Assembly: GCA_016288215.1 (NCBI GenBank)
Contig: JAEEYQ010000041.1
Span: forward strand, 1-64,000
Length of the DNA: 64,000 nucleotides
Source of the DNA: Lentisphaeria bacterium
Lineage (GTDB): Bacteria > Verrucomicrobiota > Lentisphaeria > Oligosphaerales > Oligosphaeraceae
Direction: 5' to 3'
The first letter of the stretch is position 1; each line of letters opens with the position of its first letter. Under the pieces are notes generated by a model. It was given only the letters and a program-made list of their open reading frames with translations. It did not search any database and had not been told where the DNA came from. A program made the position numbers and the translations under genes. Below, piece after piece: positions 25,346 to 34,402 of this stretch.

Positions 25346-25463
25346 ATCCTGCGGACTGACAGGATGCGCAGTCTGCCATGTCGTGTTTCGCCCCTAACGC
25401 AAACGGCCTGCGGAAAACCTCCGCAGGCCGTTGTGCCAAATAGACCAAAATGTTGGGCAGGAA

Positions 25464-25955
25464 CTACTTCCGCCGTGAATTCACGGACTCCATTTCGCCT
25501 TCCGCCGCCAAATAGAAGGGGCATTTCTTGGGATTGCCGCAGCAGGCGCGATAGGCCATGTTCAAATCCACGTACCGATAGGGCATGGTCAGGCCAAAGG
25601 ACTGCGCCACCTTCAGTCCAAACCCCTTGATGGCGCCGCAATCCCCTGCAATGCCGGAATATTCCGGCACCAGATTGCCATCCGGTCCTACCTGTGTGGA
25701 CATGACACGCTTGATCTCAAATTTGGGCAAGTACTTGCAGATGACGTGCTTATTGAGCTCGCTGATAATCTCCGAGTCGGGAATGCCATTGGCCCATTCC
25801 GGCAACTCCGTTTGGCGACCGACATAAATCTGGCGGTTCCGGTTTCTGGCTATCGTGGAATTGTTGACCATTTGATTCACCGGATCCGGTGTCGGAGCCG
25901 GACCATAGGGATTCTTTGAACCAAACAGACCGCGGATGAAATCAATAATCGACAT
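25464..25955 (-). CDS. uncharacterised protein with C-terminal cysteines
   Basis: 163 aa read leftward from ATG 25955. It begins SIIDFIRGLFGSKNPYGP, a short amphipathic helix, followed by a polar linker and a compact domain with VICKYLPKF, GIAGDCGAIKGFGLKV and the cysteine group ACCGNPKKCPFYLA, which could bind metal. Not recognised. It lies alone between the repeat field and the glycosylase gene. Confidence 0.55.
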   Translation of the reverse strand: MSIIDFIRGLFGSKNPYGPAPTPDPVNQMVNNSTIARNRNRQIYVGRQTELPEWANGIPDSEIISELNKHVICKYLPKFEIKRVMSTQVGPDGNLVPEYSGIAGDCGAIKGFGLKVAQSFGLTMPYRYVDLNMAYRACCGNPKKCPFYLAAEGEMESVNSRRK

Positions 25956-26441
25956 TTTTCACACCTAACTCAAACCGAAGCTTGATGACAAGGTCTCCCT
26001 TGCCAATACACCAAGTCATAGCCTCTCCAAAAAGGCAGACTGAAATATAGCCTCCCAATGGCTGTTTTGCAAGTTGCCACTTAATACTCTGTGCCCTCCA
26101 AGACCTCATGGAGGTCCCCTTTTATCCGCTTTTGACATTCTGTGGACACCTGGTCATCCTCATGGACGAGCTTGCAATTACAGTATAAAAATGAATGCAA
26201 ATAATGAAATCCTCCGTCCTGCTGGGATATGAGCCAAAATTGGTGAAAATCGTGTGTGGAAGACGGAAAAATGGCCTCTGATTTTTCGAAGAATGCCCGT
26301 AAAGGCCCTGGAAGGGCCCTCTGTCGCATTGGGGGTACAAACCTGTATAATTATACCTCTTCTGACAAAAGGCCCTAAAATGGCCCTTCCTGTGAGTTTT
26401 GCCATTCTTTCACATTATTGCATTTATTGCAAATCAGTGTG
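25956..26441. other. intergenic region without a credible gene
   Basis: About 480 bases. Visible items are short GGCC-centred repeats near 26292-26320 and 26370-26390 and a TGTATAATTATA stretch at about 26344 that also occurs in the pseudopilin promoters. Short frames exist on both strands but none has coding character or a ribosome binding site that convinces. Confidence 0.5.
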
Positions 26442-26927
26442 TCATAGGCATAGAGTTTCCTTCCACGTCCGAAGCAGCGTGTCCCATGGAAAGCGCGCCT
26501 GATTGGCGGGACTTGTGGAGGGCAGATAGATTGCCAGACGGTTGATTTTCGGGGCGATGTGCGTGTTGAAGAGCGTGAAGGCGGCTTTGCCCGTGGTGTA
26601 GATGTGCGTGATGGGGGCAGCCTCCAAAAGCGGCGAGAGGTCGTTGGGGACGGGATGGCGGATGGAGGAGTCCGACGCCCCCTTGATTTCACAGGAGGCG
26701 AGGACGTCCCAAAGGGCGATGCCATGCCGTCGCACAAGGGACTCCTTTTCGGCGGGAGACTGCGGAAGCGGCTCATGGAAGAGGGTGGCCATCAGCGGCC
26801 AGAAGCGGTTTTGGGGATGGGAATAGTAGAAACCGAATTTGATGGACAGCGGCGAGGGCATGGTGCCGAGAATCAGCATCCGCGAATTTGCGTCATAAAC
26901 GGGTTGGAAGGCGTGGGTGACAAGCAT
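26442..26927 (-). CDS. DNA-deoxyinosine (hypoxanthine) glycosylase, UDG superfamily
   Basis: 161 aa. Removes deaminated bases from DNA. The N-terminal motif ILGTMPSPLSIKFGFYYSHP followed by QNRFWPLMA is the signature of the hypoxanthine-DNA glycosylase branch of the uracil-DNA glycosylase fold; ALWDVLASCEIKGASDSSI and the C-terminal LPSTSPAN loop also fit. Length is normal. Reads leftward, alone, with an AT-rich promoter region to its right. Confidence 0.85.
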   Translation of the reverse strand: MLVTHAFQPVYDANSRMLILGTMPSPLSIKFGFYYSHPQNRFWPLMATLFHEPLPQSPAEKESLVRRHGIALWDVLASCEIKGASDSSIRHPVPNDLSPLLEAAPITHIYTTGKAAFTLFNTHIAPKINRLAIYLPSTSPANQARFPWDTLLRTWKETLCL

Positions 26928-26981
26928 GGAAAATATGAGTATTTATAATTGCAAATATCGTTATATCAATATGATACGATA

Positions 26982-27500
26982 TCATAATCCTGTCCACTTC
27001 TCATTAAACCATTTGGCGGCCCGCTCCCGCTGGTCGCCCTGCAGTTCGAGAATGCCGTCCACAAAGCGGCCGCCGACGCCCAAGGCGGCGCGGAGTCGGG
27101 AGCAAAGCTCCATCTGCCGCGCCAGCTCCAGTTCCGCAAGGCCCCGCACCAATGTCACCGTCTTGCCGCCGCGCCCCTTGCGCTCCACGGCAAAGGACAG
27201 CTTCGGTCCCTTTGGCTTGGGGGGCGGTGCCTCCTGCCCCGCCTGTTGAGCCGCCAGACGGGCGGCCATCTCCTCCTCCGTCACCCCAAAGGCCTTGAGC
27301 AGCTCCTTTTCCGTTGCCGTCAGCACACGGCCTTGGACTTTGCCCTGTGACTGCGGCGGCGCCGGCGGTGGTGTCTTCTTTGTATCTTCTTCCGGTTTAG
27401 GAAGATCCAGATGCAGGTCTTTGAACGGGTTGGCCCACGTGTCGCCCAACGTCTCCTCCAGGCTCTTTGCCTCCTGCTGACCGCGCTTCTTCTTGGACAT
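26982..27500 (-). CDS. SUI1/eIF1-like translation factor (YciH family)
   Basis: 172 aa. The N-terminal 85 residues are charged and proline-rich (TPPPAPPQSQGK), probably disordered. Residues 100-170 hold the SUI1 domain: VERKGRGGKTVTLVRGLAEL, then LCSRLRAALGVGG and VDGILELQGDQRE. Bacterial members are thought to affect start-site selection. It is the downstream partner of the CpXC gene with 11 bases between, and likely shares its transcript. Confidence 0.85.
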   Translation of the reverse strand: MSKKKRGQQEAKSLEETLGDTWANPFKDLHLDLPKPEEDTKKTPPPAPPQSQGKVQGRVLTATEKELLKAFGVTEEEMAARLAAQQAGQEAPPPKPKGPKLSFAVERKGRGGKTVTLVRGLAELELARQMELCSRLRAALGVGGRFVDGILELQGDQRERAAKWFNEKWTGL

Positions 27501-27511
27501 GGCTTTTCTCC

Positions 27512-28186
27512 TTATGAAATCAGACGCTCCACACTGACCACGCAGCTGGGAAACAGGCTATCCAGCTCAATCCGCAGTTCGTCGCTGGCGGCGAACTCCC
27601 GTTCGAGGGTCCTGAAATCCTCCATGGGGACATGGACGGCGGTGACGTTGCGCTCCACCTCCTTGTCATAGACGAAGAAAATCAGCTTGCTTTCGTCTCG
27701 ATTGGTGAAGTCATAGAGCAGACGATGGCGGCGGATGGACAGCCGAGACTCGTCGATGTTCCTGAACAGCTGGGACTTGGCGTATTCGATGAGCCGATCG
27801 TCCAGCCCGGCTTGGAACAGGCTGATCTTCTCAAGGAAGTCGGGACGGGAGGTGGTCAGCCGCACGAACGGCCGCGCGATTCCCTGTTCCACCGCCATGT
27901 CCGTGGCGAGGCAGTCCAGTTCCTGCTCCATCTCCAAGGTGTTGCCGTCCTCCGGCGCCTCCATTTGGGTGATGATGCAGGCGCGCTCCACGTCGCGGTA
28001 GACCAGCGGCGTGGAGACGGCGAAGCGCTGTTTGCAGGAGGGGCAGAGGGGGCAGTTGAGACGCCCCGCGAAAAGGGCGCCCATGGTCTTCGCGTCGTCC
28101 GGAACGATGACGGAGACGATGTCCGCCTTGACCTCCGCACCGCAGCGCGGACATGGGATAAGTTGTAAATTACTGGTACTGTTCAT
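27512..28186 (-). CDS. CpXC-domain zinc-ribbon protein
   Basis: 224 aa. Two CPxC pairs, CPRCGAEV near residue 12 and CPLCPSCKQRF near residue 47, define the CpXC family, a small zinc-ribbon domain of unknown function. The C-terminal two thirds (LFRNIDESRLSIRRHRLLYD; LIFFVYDKEVERNVTAV) are unassigned. Located between the mannosidase and the SUI1 gene. Confidence 0.8.
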   Translation of the reverse strand: MNSTSNLQLIPCPRCGAEVKADIVSVIVPDDAKTMGALFAGRLNCPLCPSCKQRFAVSTPLVYRDVERACIITQMEAPEDGNTLEMEQELDCLATDMAVEQGIARPFVRLTTSRPDFLEKISLFQAGLDDRLIEYAKSQLFRNIDESRLSIRRHRLLYDFTNRDESKLIFFVYDKEVERNVTAVHVPMEDFRTLEREFAASDELRIELDSLFPSCVVSVERLIS

Positions 28187-28207
28187 GTTATGATATATGC
28201 TAATCGA

Positions 28208-30553
28208 CTAGAGGCAGCTCCACTCAAAGGGCTCGAGGGAGCGGACCAGCTCAATCCACTGGCAGATTTTCGCATAGTCGAAGGGTGGCGTGCCCATGAG
28301 ATAGTGGTTGACGCCGTGTTCGCCGTCCGCGTCCCACTCCATGGTGAAGAGCTCCTGGGTGCTGCGCGGTGCGCGAACGGTTCCCACGCAACGGTTTTCG
28401 TTGGGCGGGCAGCAGAAGTCTCCCTCCAGAACCAATTCACGCTGCAGCCCTTTGCGGACGATGAAATGGCCTTTGCGCTCGCGGCGGGAGTCGTTGCCCA
28501 TGATGATGTGGCTGTTCCAGCTGTCCGGCTCCGTCATCATGAGGCAGAGCTCCTTGTGGACGCGCCGCAGGTAGTAGTAGGCCAGCTTGCGGTTGAAGTA
28601 GTAATCGACGATCGCGTCGGAGATTTGCGGCCAGCCGTCCATCATGTTCCACCAGAGGATACCGCTCTTGCTGCCCTTGTGCAAGCGGAAATTCTCCACG
28701 AAGAACTTCTTCGCCTCCGCCTGAATAAACTGCGACATGAGAACGTATTCCTCCATCTTTTCGGGAATGGAGCCGATCATCTCGCGAATCTGCTCGGACA
28801 TCAGGTTGATGCGGTTTCCCGTGTCGGATAGGCCGGGGACGGGGTTGGTGGAATGGAGGTTCCACTCTTCGTTGTCCTTCCACGGCCAGAGCTTTTCGGG
28901 GGTGATGAAGCGCTTCAGCGACGCGATGGCGGGGCAGCCGTGGTAGCCGGTTTCGGAGGCGAAGCAGGCGGTGTTGTCTGCGTAGAAGCGGCTCTTGTAG
29001 TAGTCGCGCGGCCCCCAGAGATGCTGTTCAGGTCCGATGCGCTCATTTCCATTAAGCGCCTGGATGGAAGGAGTTATGTATGGGGAGCTGGGGATGTAGG
29101 GGCGGATGGGGTCCAGTCGGTTCAGCACCTGCGGCAGAATTTCGCGGGTGAGGCGGTTGAGGGCGGGATCGCGGCGCGGGAACCACCAGCCGACATAGCC
29201 GCAGTCGTTTTCATTGTCGCCGGCCCACAGGGCGATGCAGGGGTGCTGGCGGCGCGCCTTCACGACGCATTCCGCCTCTTTGCGGAAGTTCTCGAGGAAC
29301 TCGCCGTTCTGCGGATAGGCGCCGCAGGCCATGGAGAAGTCCTGCCAGACCATGATGCCGTATTGGTCGCAGAGGTCATAGAACTCCTGGTCCTCGTAGA
29401 CATTGCCGCCCCAACAACGCAACATGTTGCAGCCCATATCTTTAAACAATTCGAGAATATTGGGGATCCGTTCCGCGTCGCGGCTGTGGAGGGCGTCGGC
29501 GGGAACCCAGTTGGAGCCTTTGACGAAAACCGGCACGCCGTTGACGATGAAGCGGAATTTGCCCCGATGCTCCTCCGTGTTGAGCTCGCTGCGGTCCAGC
29601 TGAATTGTGCGGATTCCCATTGTAAAATGTTGCCGCGCAATAACTTCACCCTTTTCAAGCAGCTCCACGCAGCAGGCGTAGAGATTGGCGTCGCCGTAGC
29701 CACGGGGCCACCAGAGCTTGGGCTTGGGGATGTTGAACCAGAGCATGGCGGTGGTGAAGTTGACGGGCCGCATGGTCTCGAAGGCGGAATCGTCGCAGGA
29801 GCCGGAGATGCGGATGGCCAGGTTCTCCAGAGACAGGGAGCTGGTGTGGAAATTGATCCATGCGCAACATGTGGCGTTGTCTTCGCTGCAGCTGTGGGTC
29901 ACGGCATAGATGTCGTCTATTTCGTTGCGGGGGCGGTCCTCCAGATAGACGGAGCGCCAGATGCCGGCGGAGACGATGCGGGGCATGATGTCCCATCCGA
30001 AGCAGTGGGCGGGCTTGCGCAGCTGCAGCATTTCCAAGTTGTGAGCCTGTGCCGCCTCCCACGGTTCGCCGGCGTGTTCGCGGGCGGCGTTGATGGGGGA
30101 CTTGATGCAGACGAAGAGGACGTTGTCTTCCCCCCTCCGCCGCAGCAACCCGTTGAGGGAAAAGCGGTAAGGAATCATGGCATTGGCGGTGGAGCCCAAT
30201 TTTCGGCCGTTGACCCAAATGTCCGTAATGCAGTCCAGTCCGTTGAAGACCAGCTCGGGATTGGCGAAGACGGGCGTGGGAAAATGCCGTTCATACCAGA
30301 ACTGATGGAATTCAAAGGGGCGCAGCTGAGTGCTGTTCATGCCGATGAAAGGATCGCCAATCTCGCCATGAGCCATCAAGTCAAGTTCCACATTGCCAGG
30401 CACTTGTGCAGGAATCCCCGGCAAATCCGCCGCCACGAGGGAGTCCGGGCTGTTGATGGACAGCGTTCCCTCCAGGAAGTGGCGCATGGTCCATTCGCCG
30501 CCAAGGTCGATACGAGCCCGCTGGCCGGTTGCCGTCACGATTGCTTCGGTCAT
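28208..30553 (-). CDS. glycoside hydrolase family 2 beta-mannosidase
   Basis: 781 aa, with AAGGAG before the start. The N-terminal jelly roll begins LGGEWTMRHF and carries the GLDCITDIWVNGRKLG strand. The TIM barrel has GSNWVPADALHSRD, CLRCWGGNVYEDQEFYDLCD, an acid/base residue in WAGDNENDCGY and a nucleophile in FASETGYHGCP. These match beta-mannosidases rather than beta-galactosidases. There is no signal peptide, so it acts in the cytoplasm on short mannosides. It lies downstream of tgt. Confidence 0.9.
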   Translation of the reverse strand: MTEAIVTATGQRARIDLGGEWTMRHFLEGTLSINSPDSLVAADLPGIPAQVPGNVELDLMAHGEIGDPFIGMNSTQLRPFEFHQFWYERHFPTPVFANPELVFNGLDCITDIWVNGRKLGSTANAMIPYRFSLNGLLRRRGEDNVLFVCIKSPINAAREHAGEPWEAAQAHNLEMLQLRKPAHCFGWDIMPRIVSAGIWRSVYLEDRPRNEIDDIYAVTHSCSEDNATCCAWINFHTSSLSLENLAIRISGSCDDSAFETMRPVNFTTAMLWFNIPKPKLWWPRGYGDANLYACCVELLEKGEVIARQHFTMGIRTIQLDRSELNTEEHRGKFRFIVNGVPVFVKGSNWVPADALHSRDAERIPNILELFKDMGCNMLRCWGGNVYEDQEFYDLCDQYGIMVWQDFSMACGAYPQNGEFLENFRKEAECVVKARRQHPCIALWAGDNENDCGYVGWWFPRRDPALNRLTREILPQVLNRLDPIRPYIPSSPYITPSIQALNGNERIGPEQHLWGPRDYYKSRFYADNTACFASETGYHGCPAIASLKRFITPEKLWPWKDNEEWNLHSTNPVPGLSDTGNRINLMSEQIREMIGSIPEKMEEYVLMSQFIQAEAKKFFVENFRLHKGSKSGILWWNMMDGWPQISDAIVDYYFNRKLAYYYLRRVHKELCLMMTEPDSWNSHIIMGNDSRRERKGHFIVRKGLQRELVLEGDFCCPPNENRCVGTVRAPRSTQELFTMEWDADGEHGVNHYLMGTPPFDYAKICQWIELVRSLEPFEWSCL

Positions 30554-30589
30554 GATGTCGCTCCTTTTTGGAAATTTGGAATTATCGAG

Positions 30590-31759
30590 TTAGTGTCGTT
30601 TTGGGGAATCCGATCCGCTTTCATTGCGGCTGTCCTCGCCGTTGCCGTCCTTGGCGGCCTCCGGATAGGTGGAGATGACGTTCTGCGCGAAAGTCTGGAA
30701 GGTGCCGTCCTCCAGATGTTTGCGTGCCTTTCTCGCCAGCTCGATGAAGAAATGCAAGTTGTGGATGGTCATCAGCCGCGCGCCGAGAATCTCGTTGACG
30801 TTCAGCAGATGGCGGATGTACGCCTTCGTGAAATGGCGGCACGCGTAGCATGGGCAGCCCTCCTGTATGGGCGTGAAATCCTCCTTGTAGACGGCCGCCT
30901 TGATGGGAAGAGTTCCCTGTGGCGTGTAGGCGCTGCCGTTGCGGCCCATGCGGGTGGGCAGGACGCAGTCGAACATGTCGATGCCGTTGAGGATTCCCTC
31001 TATAATCTGACGCGGTGTGCCGACGCCCATCAGATAGTGGGGCTTCTCCACGGGCAGGACGGGGGCGCAGTAGCGGAGGACGCGGACCATGTCCGCCTCC
31101 GATTCGCCGACGCTGACGCCGCCCACGGCGATGCCGTCGAAATCCAGGGCGGCGATCGCGTCCACGGCCTTTTCTCTAAGATCCTGATAGGTACTGCCTT
31201 GCACAATTCCGAAGACCAGCTGGCCGGGAGCCCGCTCCTGCTCACGGCAGGCTTTGGCCCATTCAAGGGTCAGTTCAAGGGAGCGGTGCGCTTCGTCCCA
31301 TGTGGCGGGCCAGGGGGTGCATTCGTCGAAGGCCATGGCGATGTCCGACCCCAAGGTGCGCTGAATGGCCATGGACTCTGCAGGGCCCATGAACATGGGA
31401 GAGCCGTCGATGTGGGACTGGAAGAGCATGCCTTCGCGGGTTTTCTTGCCCAGTTTGGCCAGGCTGAAGACCTGGAAGCCGCCGCTGTCCGTCAGAATCG
31501 CGTGGTTCCATCCCATGAAGCGGTGGAGGCCGCCGGCTTCGCGCATGATGTCCATGCCCGGCCGCAGATTAAGATGATAGGTGTTGCCCAGAATGATCTG
31601 CGCTCCAAGCTCTTCCAGCTCCAGCGGCGTCATTGCCTTGACGGTGGCCTGCGTTCCCACGGGCATGAAGACCGGCGTCTCCACCGTGCCGTGGGCGGTG
31701 TGGAGAGTGCCGCGGCGGGCGCGGCTGCCGCTGTCCGTCTTGTGAATTTCGAAGATCAT
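30590..31759 (-). CDS. tgt: queuine tRNA-ribosyltransferase
   Basis: 389 aa. Exchanges G34 of GUN tRNAs for a queuosine precursor. Visible are TPVFMPVGTQATVKAMTP, the catalytic DSGGFQVFS, QRTLGSDIAMAFDECTPWP, VGGVSVGES, the second Asp in MFDCVLPTRMGRNG and the zinc site CPCYACRHFTKAYIRHL with the distant His in TIHN. Normal length with a short extra C-terminal tail (EDSRNESGSDSP). Upstream partner is the Hsp70-like gene. Confidence 0.97.
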   Translation of the reverse strand: MIFEIHKTDSGSRARRGTLHTAHGTVETPVFMPVGTQATVKAMTPLELEELGAQIILGNTYHLNLRPGMDIMREAGGLHRFMGWNHAILTDSGGFQVFSLAKLGKKTREGMLFQSHIDGSPMFMGPAESMAIQRTLGSDIAMAFDECTPWPATWDEAHRSLELTLEWAKACREQERAPGQLVFGIVQGSTYQDLREKAVDAIAALDFDGIAVGGVSVGESEADMVRVLRYCAPVLPVEKPHYLMGVGTPRQIIEGILNGIDMFDCVLPTRMGRNGSAYTPQGTLPIKAAVYKEDFTPIQEGCPCYACRHFTKAYIRHLLNVNEILGARLMTIHNLHFFIELARKARKHLEDGTFQTFAQNVISTYPEAAKDGNGEDSRNESGSDSPKRH

Positions 31760-31807
31760 TTTCGGTGTGATATTTGTAACATGCTGATTATCAATATGAT
31801 ACGGAAT

Positions 31808-33664
31808 TTATTCGGAAGTGTTGTCGGCTTCGGCGTCCCGCAGCTCGAATTCCAGCTGCCAGCTGTGGTTGCCGTTCGCCTCGTCGCACCACAGCTGCAG
31901 GGTGCCGATGTCCGAAAGCACGGAACGCAGCGTGATGGGAACTAGGGACAGGGTGCCCTCCTCTTCGGCGTCATCTTTGGTGAGCAGGCCGCTGAGGGAG
32001 ACCAGCTCCTCCAGCTCGCCGTCGTCCAGGACGGAGATGCGGTCTCCGGGACGGTCGTCTTTGCGGACGGTGCTGCTGAAGAAGCGAAATTCCGTCGTCT
32101 CGCCGACGGCCAGGGCAAGCCCCTTTTCGGGAATCGCGCATTCCGTGCCCTCCTCCATGCCGAAGGGGACGACGCAGAGGGCGTCCATGGGCAGCTCGAA
32201 GCCGGGCACAGCGGGAAGGGACGACTCCACGCCAATGTAGTAGGAGCGGGGACTGCCCGCCTTGATGCGGACTCCGCCCGCGCGGCGCACGTAACTCAGC
32301 CAGGCGGCGCCTTTGGCGACGGACTGTTCGCTGTCTGCCTGCTCCAGTTCCACGGGCGCCTCGCCGCCGTCTCCGGACCAGCGGGCGAGCTGATTCAACA
32401 GCTGGGTCCGGAAGACCTTCGCCTTTGCCACGCCGCCATTGAACAGGACGGCGTTGGGCAGGGTGACGGAACCGTCGGCATTGACGATGTTCCGCGCGAG
32501 AAACGCCGCCAGATGATGGGTCACCGCAGGATCTTCCGCATATTTCAGACCCATGCGGCGGAGGCCGGAGCGGGAGCTGCGGCGAATGGCCGTGTCCAGC
32601 CCGCAGTCGGGAAAGAATCCGTCCAGAAGCACGCGCCGCCACTCGTCATAGGCGAGCTTGAGGCGGATGGTGCCGCCCACCAGTCCGCTGCCACGGCCAA
32701 GAAGGGTCAGTGGCGCGTCGTCCTGTTCGCCGTTGCCAAAGTGCTCCTTTGCCTTTCTGCAGGCATGGGTCAAGGCAAGCAACTGATACGGCGTCAAGGA
32801 CTTGCCACTGTCCTTCTGATAGGCGGCGGCGACGGTGTAGGCAAGGGTCAAGTCCATGTTATCACCGCCGAGCAGGGTGTGGTCGCCGACGGACAGGCGG
32901 TTCAGAGTCAGGTTGCCCTCCACGTCGTCGACGCCGATGAGGCTGAAGTCGGTGGTGCCGCCGCCGATGTCGCAGACCAAGATGCGGTCGCCGGCCTTCA
33001 GCAGCTTGCGCCAATCCGCGTCATGCTCCGCCAGCCAGGAGTAGAAGGAGGCCTGCGGCTCTTCCAGAAGGGTGAAATTCAGTCCTGCGTCGCGGGCCGC
33101 CTCCACCGTAAGTTCCCTAGCCACAACGTCAAAGGAAGCCGGCACGGTGATGACCACCTCTTGGTTCTCCAGTTTCAGGCCTTCGTCTTCCGCCGCCATG
33201 GTGAAGTTCCACGCGTCGCGGACATGGCGCAGAATCAACGCAGACGCCTCCACGGGAGACAGCTTGCGTCCATCTTCCGTCGTGTTGGGAAGACAGGCGC
33301 TGTGCCGATCCAAATCATCGTCGCAAAGCCATGATTTTGCGGAAGATACGACGCGCCCTGGGGTCACGGCGGCTTGGTCGCGGGCCCATTCGCCTACGAT
33401 CTCCCGGCGAGGGCTCTCATCCCATGGCAGCCGGAAGGCGCCGTCGCTCGCCTCTTTGTCGTCCGCAAGATACACAAAGGACGGCAGTTCGGGACGCGCC
33501 TGAACTTCACCCCGCTCGATGAACTGCGGAATGGGAAAACATTGGGGTGCAGGATGTTCCGCGGTCAGATCCACATAGGCGCAGACCGTGTTGGTCGTGC
33601 CCAAATCTATGCCCACGCAATACCGTGAATCGGAGTTGGGCTTTCTCTTTTCACCAGAATTCAT
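31808..33664 (-). CDS. Hsp70-family (DnaK-like) chaperone
   Basis: 618 aa. The ATPase domain is clear: YCVGIDLGTTNTVCAYVD (phosphate 1), VVITVPASFDVVARELTVEA, LLEEPQASFYSWL, ILVCDIGGGTTDFSLI (phosphate 2) and PNAVLFNGGVAKAKVF (adenosine). The C-terminal part differs from DnaK and lacks a lid, as in the atypical Hsp70 group found beside other regulators in many bacteria. Probably a specialised chaperone or scaffold. It heads the leftward group. Confidence 0.88.
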   Translation of the reverse strand: MNSGEKRKPNSDSRYCVGIDLGTTNTVCAYVDLTAEHPAPQCFPIPQFIERGEVQARPELPSFVYLADDKEASDGAFRLPWDESPRREIVGEWARDQAAVTPGRVVSSAKSWLCDDDLDRHSACLPNTTEDGRKLSPVEASALILRHVRDAWNFTMAAEDEGLKLENQEVVITVPASFDVVARELTVEAARDAGLNFTLLEEPQASFYSWLAEHDADWRKLLKAGDRILVCDIGGGTTDFSLIGVDDVEGNLTLNRLSVGDHTLLGGDNMDLTLAYTVAAAYQKDSGKSLTPYQLLALTHACRKAKEHFGNGEQDDAPLTLLGRGSGLVGGTIRLKLAYDEWRRVLLDGFFPDCGLDTAIRRSSRSGLRRMGLKYAEDPAVTHHLAAFLARNIVNADGSVTLPNAVLFNGGVAKAKVFRTQLLNQLARWSGDGGEAPVELEQADSEQSVAKGAAWLSYVRRAGGVRIKAGSPRSYYIGVESSLPAVPGFELPMDALCVVPFGMEEGTECAIPEKGLALAVGETTEFRFFSSTVRKDDRPGDRISVLDDGELEELVSLSGLLTKDDAEEEGTLSLVPITLRSVLSDIGTLQLWCDEANGNHSWQLEFELRDAEADNTSE

Positions 33665-33947
33665 TTATAACCTATTGATAATGAATGAGATAGAAATATA
33701 TGCCGAAAATTACGGATCAATCGTCTCGTGAACGTGCATTGATTCCTATATAAATATAACATCCCTTGCGCACTTTGCGTAGCCAACCGCCGAGAGGAAG
33801 AAAGCGGAATTGGCAATAAGGAATCAGGGATCTTTCTAAAGAAGCCAGAGGGGAAGTGCCGATTTTGTGATTTTTTGCAAAATGGTAACTATTCAGAAGG
33901 AGTCCACAGAACACACGGAAGGACACAGAAGACGCTGAAGGCAGCCT
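33665..33947. other. intergenic region without a recognised gene
   Basis: Spacer between the divergent Hsp70-like gene and the palindromic element. A 101-codon minus frame (33717-34022) crosses it and runs into the palindrome but has no ribosome binding site or recognisable motif, so I do not call it. Confidence 0.4.
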
Positions 33948-34108
33948 CCCTTTTCGCGAAAGGTCCTCAAGGACCGCCGTCTCCGTGACATCCCCTCTGC
34001 GGAAATGGGCCGCCGTTCTCATCAGGAGGAGAAAGTGGCATCCCCATTTCCGGAGAGGGGATGTCCTCCCGGAGACCCGCGCTGCCTCAGCGCGTTTTGC
34101 GAAAAGGG
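33948..34108. repeat. long imperfect palindrome, MITE-like
   Basis: The outer arms CCCTTTTCGC (33948-33957) and GCGAAAAGGG (34099-34108) are complementary. The inner arms are 23 bases long (33987-34009 and 34043-34065) with one mismatch. A small GCGCTG/CAGCGC hairpin sits near 34078-34094. The whole 160-base element could fold into one long cruciform. It carries no gene and looks like a small non-autonomous mobile element or a structured RNA. Confidence 0.7.
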
Positions 34109-34194
34109 GCCTGATTGATTCGACTTGTCATTTCTGTTTATTCCGTGTATTCCGTGGACTTTAAGGGGGTTCTGAATAGATACGCAAAAAGAAG

Positions 34195-34342
34195 CTCATG
34201 TTTTGTGATTTTTCGCGGAAATTTGGCTCATGTTTTGTGGTTTTTCGTGGAAATTTGGCTCATGTTTTGTGATTTTTGGCGGAAATTTGGCTCATGTTTT
34301 GTGATTTTTGAGCGAAATTTGGCTCATGTTTTGTGATAATGG
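34195..34342. repeat. 4.5 copies of a 32-base tandem repeat
   Basis: Units begin at 34195, 34227, 34259, 34291 and 34323 (last one partial). Each starts CTCATGTTTTGTG and ends GAAATTTGG, with small differences in the middle. All 32 bases per unit, so it is not a multiple of three. It ends about 60 bases before the AAA-ATPase gene and may influence its expression. Confidence 0.85.
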
Positions 34343-34402
34343 TTTGAAAAGTCATTGATATGGAGTAGATTATGAAAATAGAGATTTTAGGAGGTTCAGA
34401 CC

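Noticed and set aside
28853-31945. 1030-codon open frame on the plus strand
   Set aside because: It runs antisense through the mannosidase and tgt genes; its Gly/Val/Ala-rich composition is the shadow of GC-rich codons on the other strand.
33717-34022. 101-codon minus frame
   Set aside because: It crosses half of the palindromic element and lacks a ribosome binding site and any recognisable motif.
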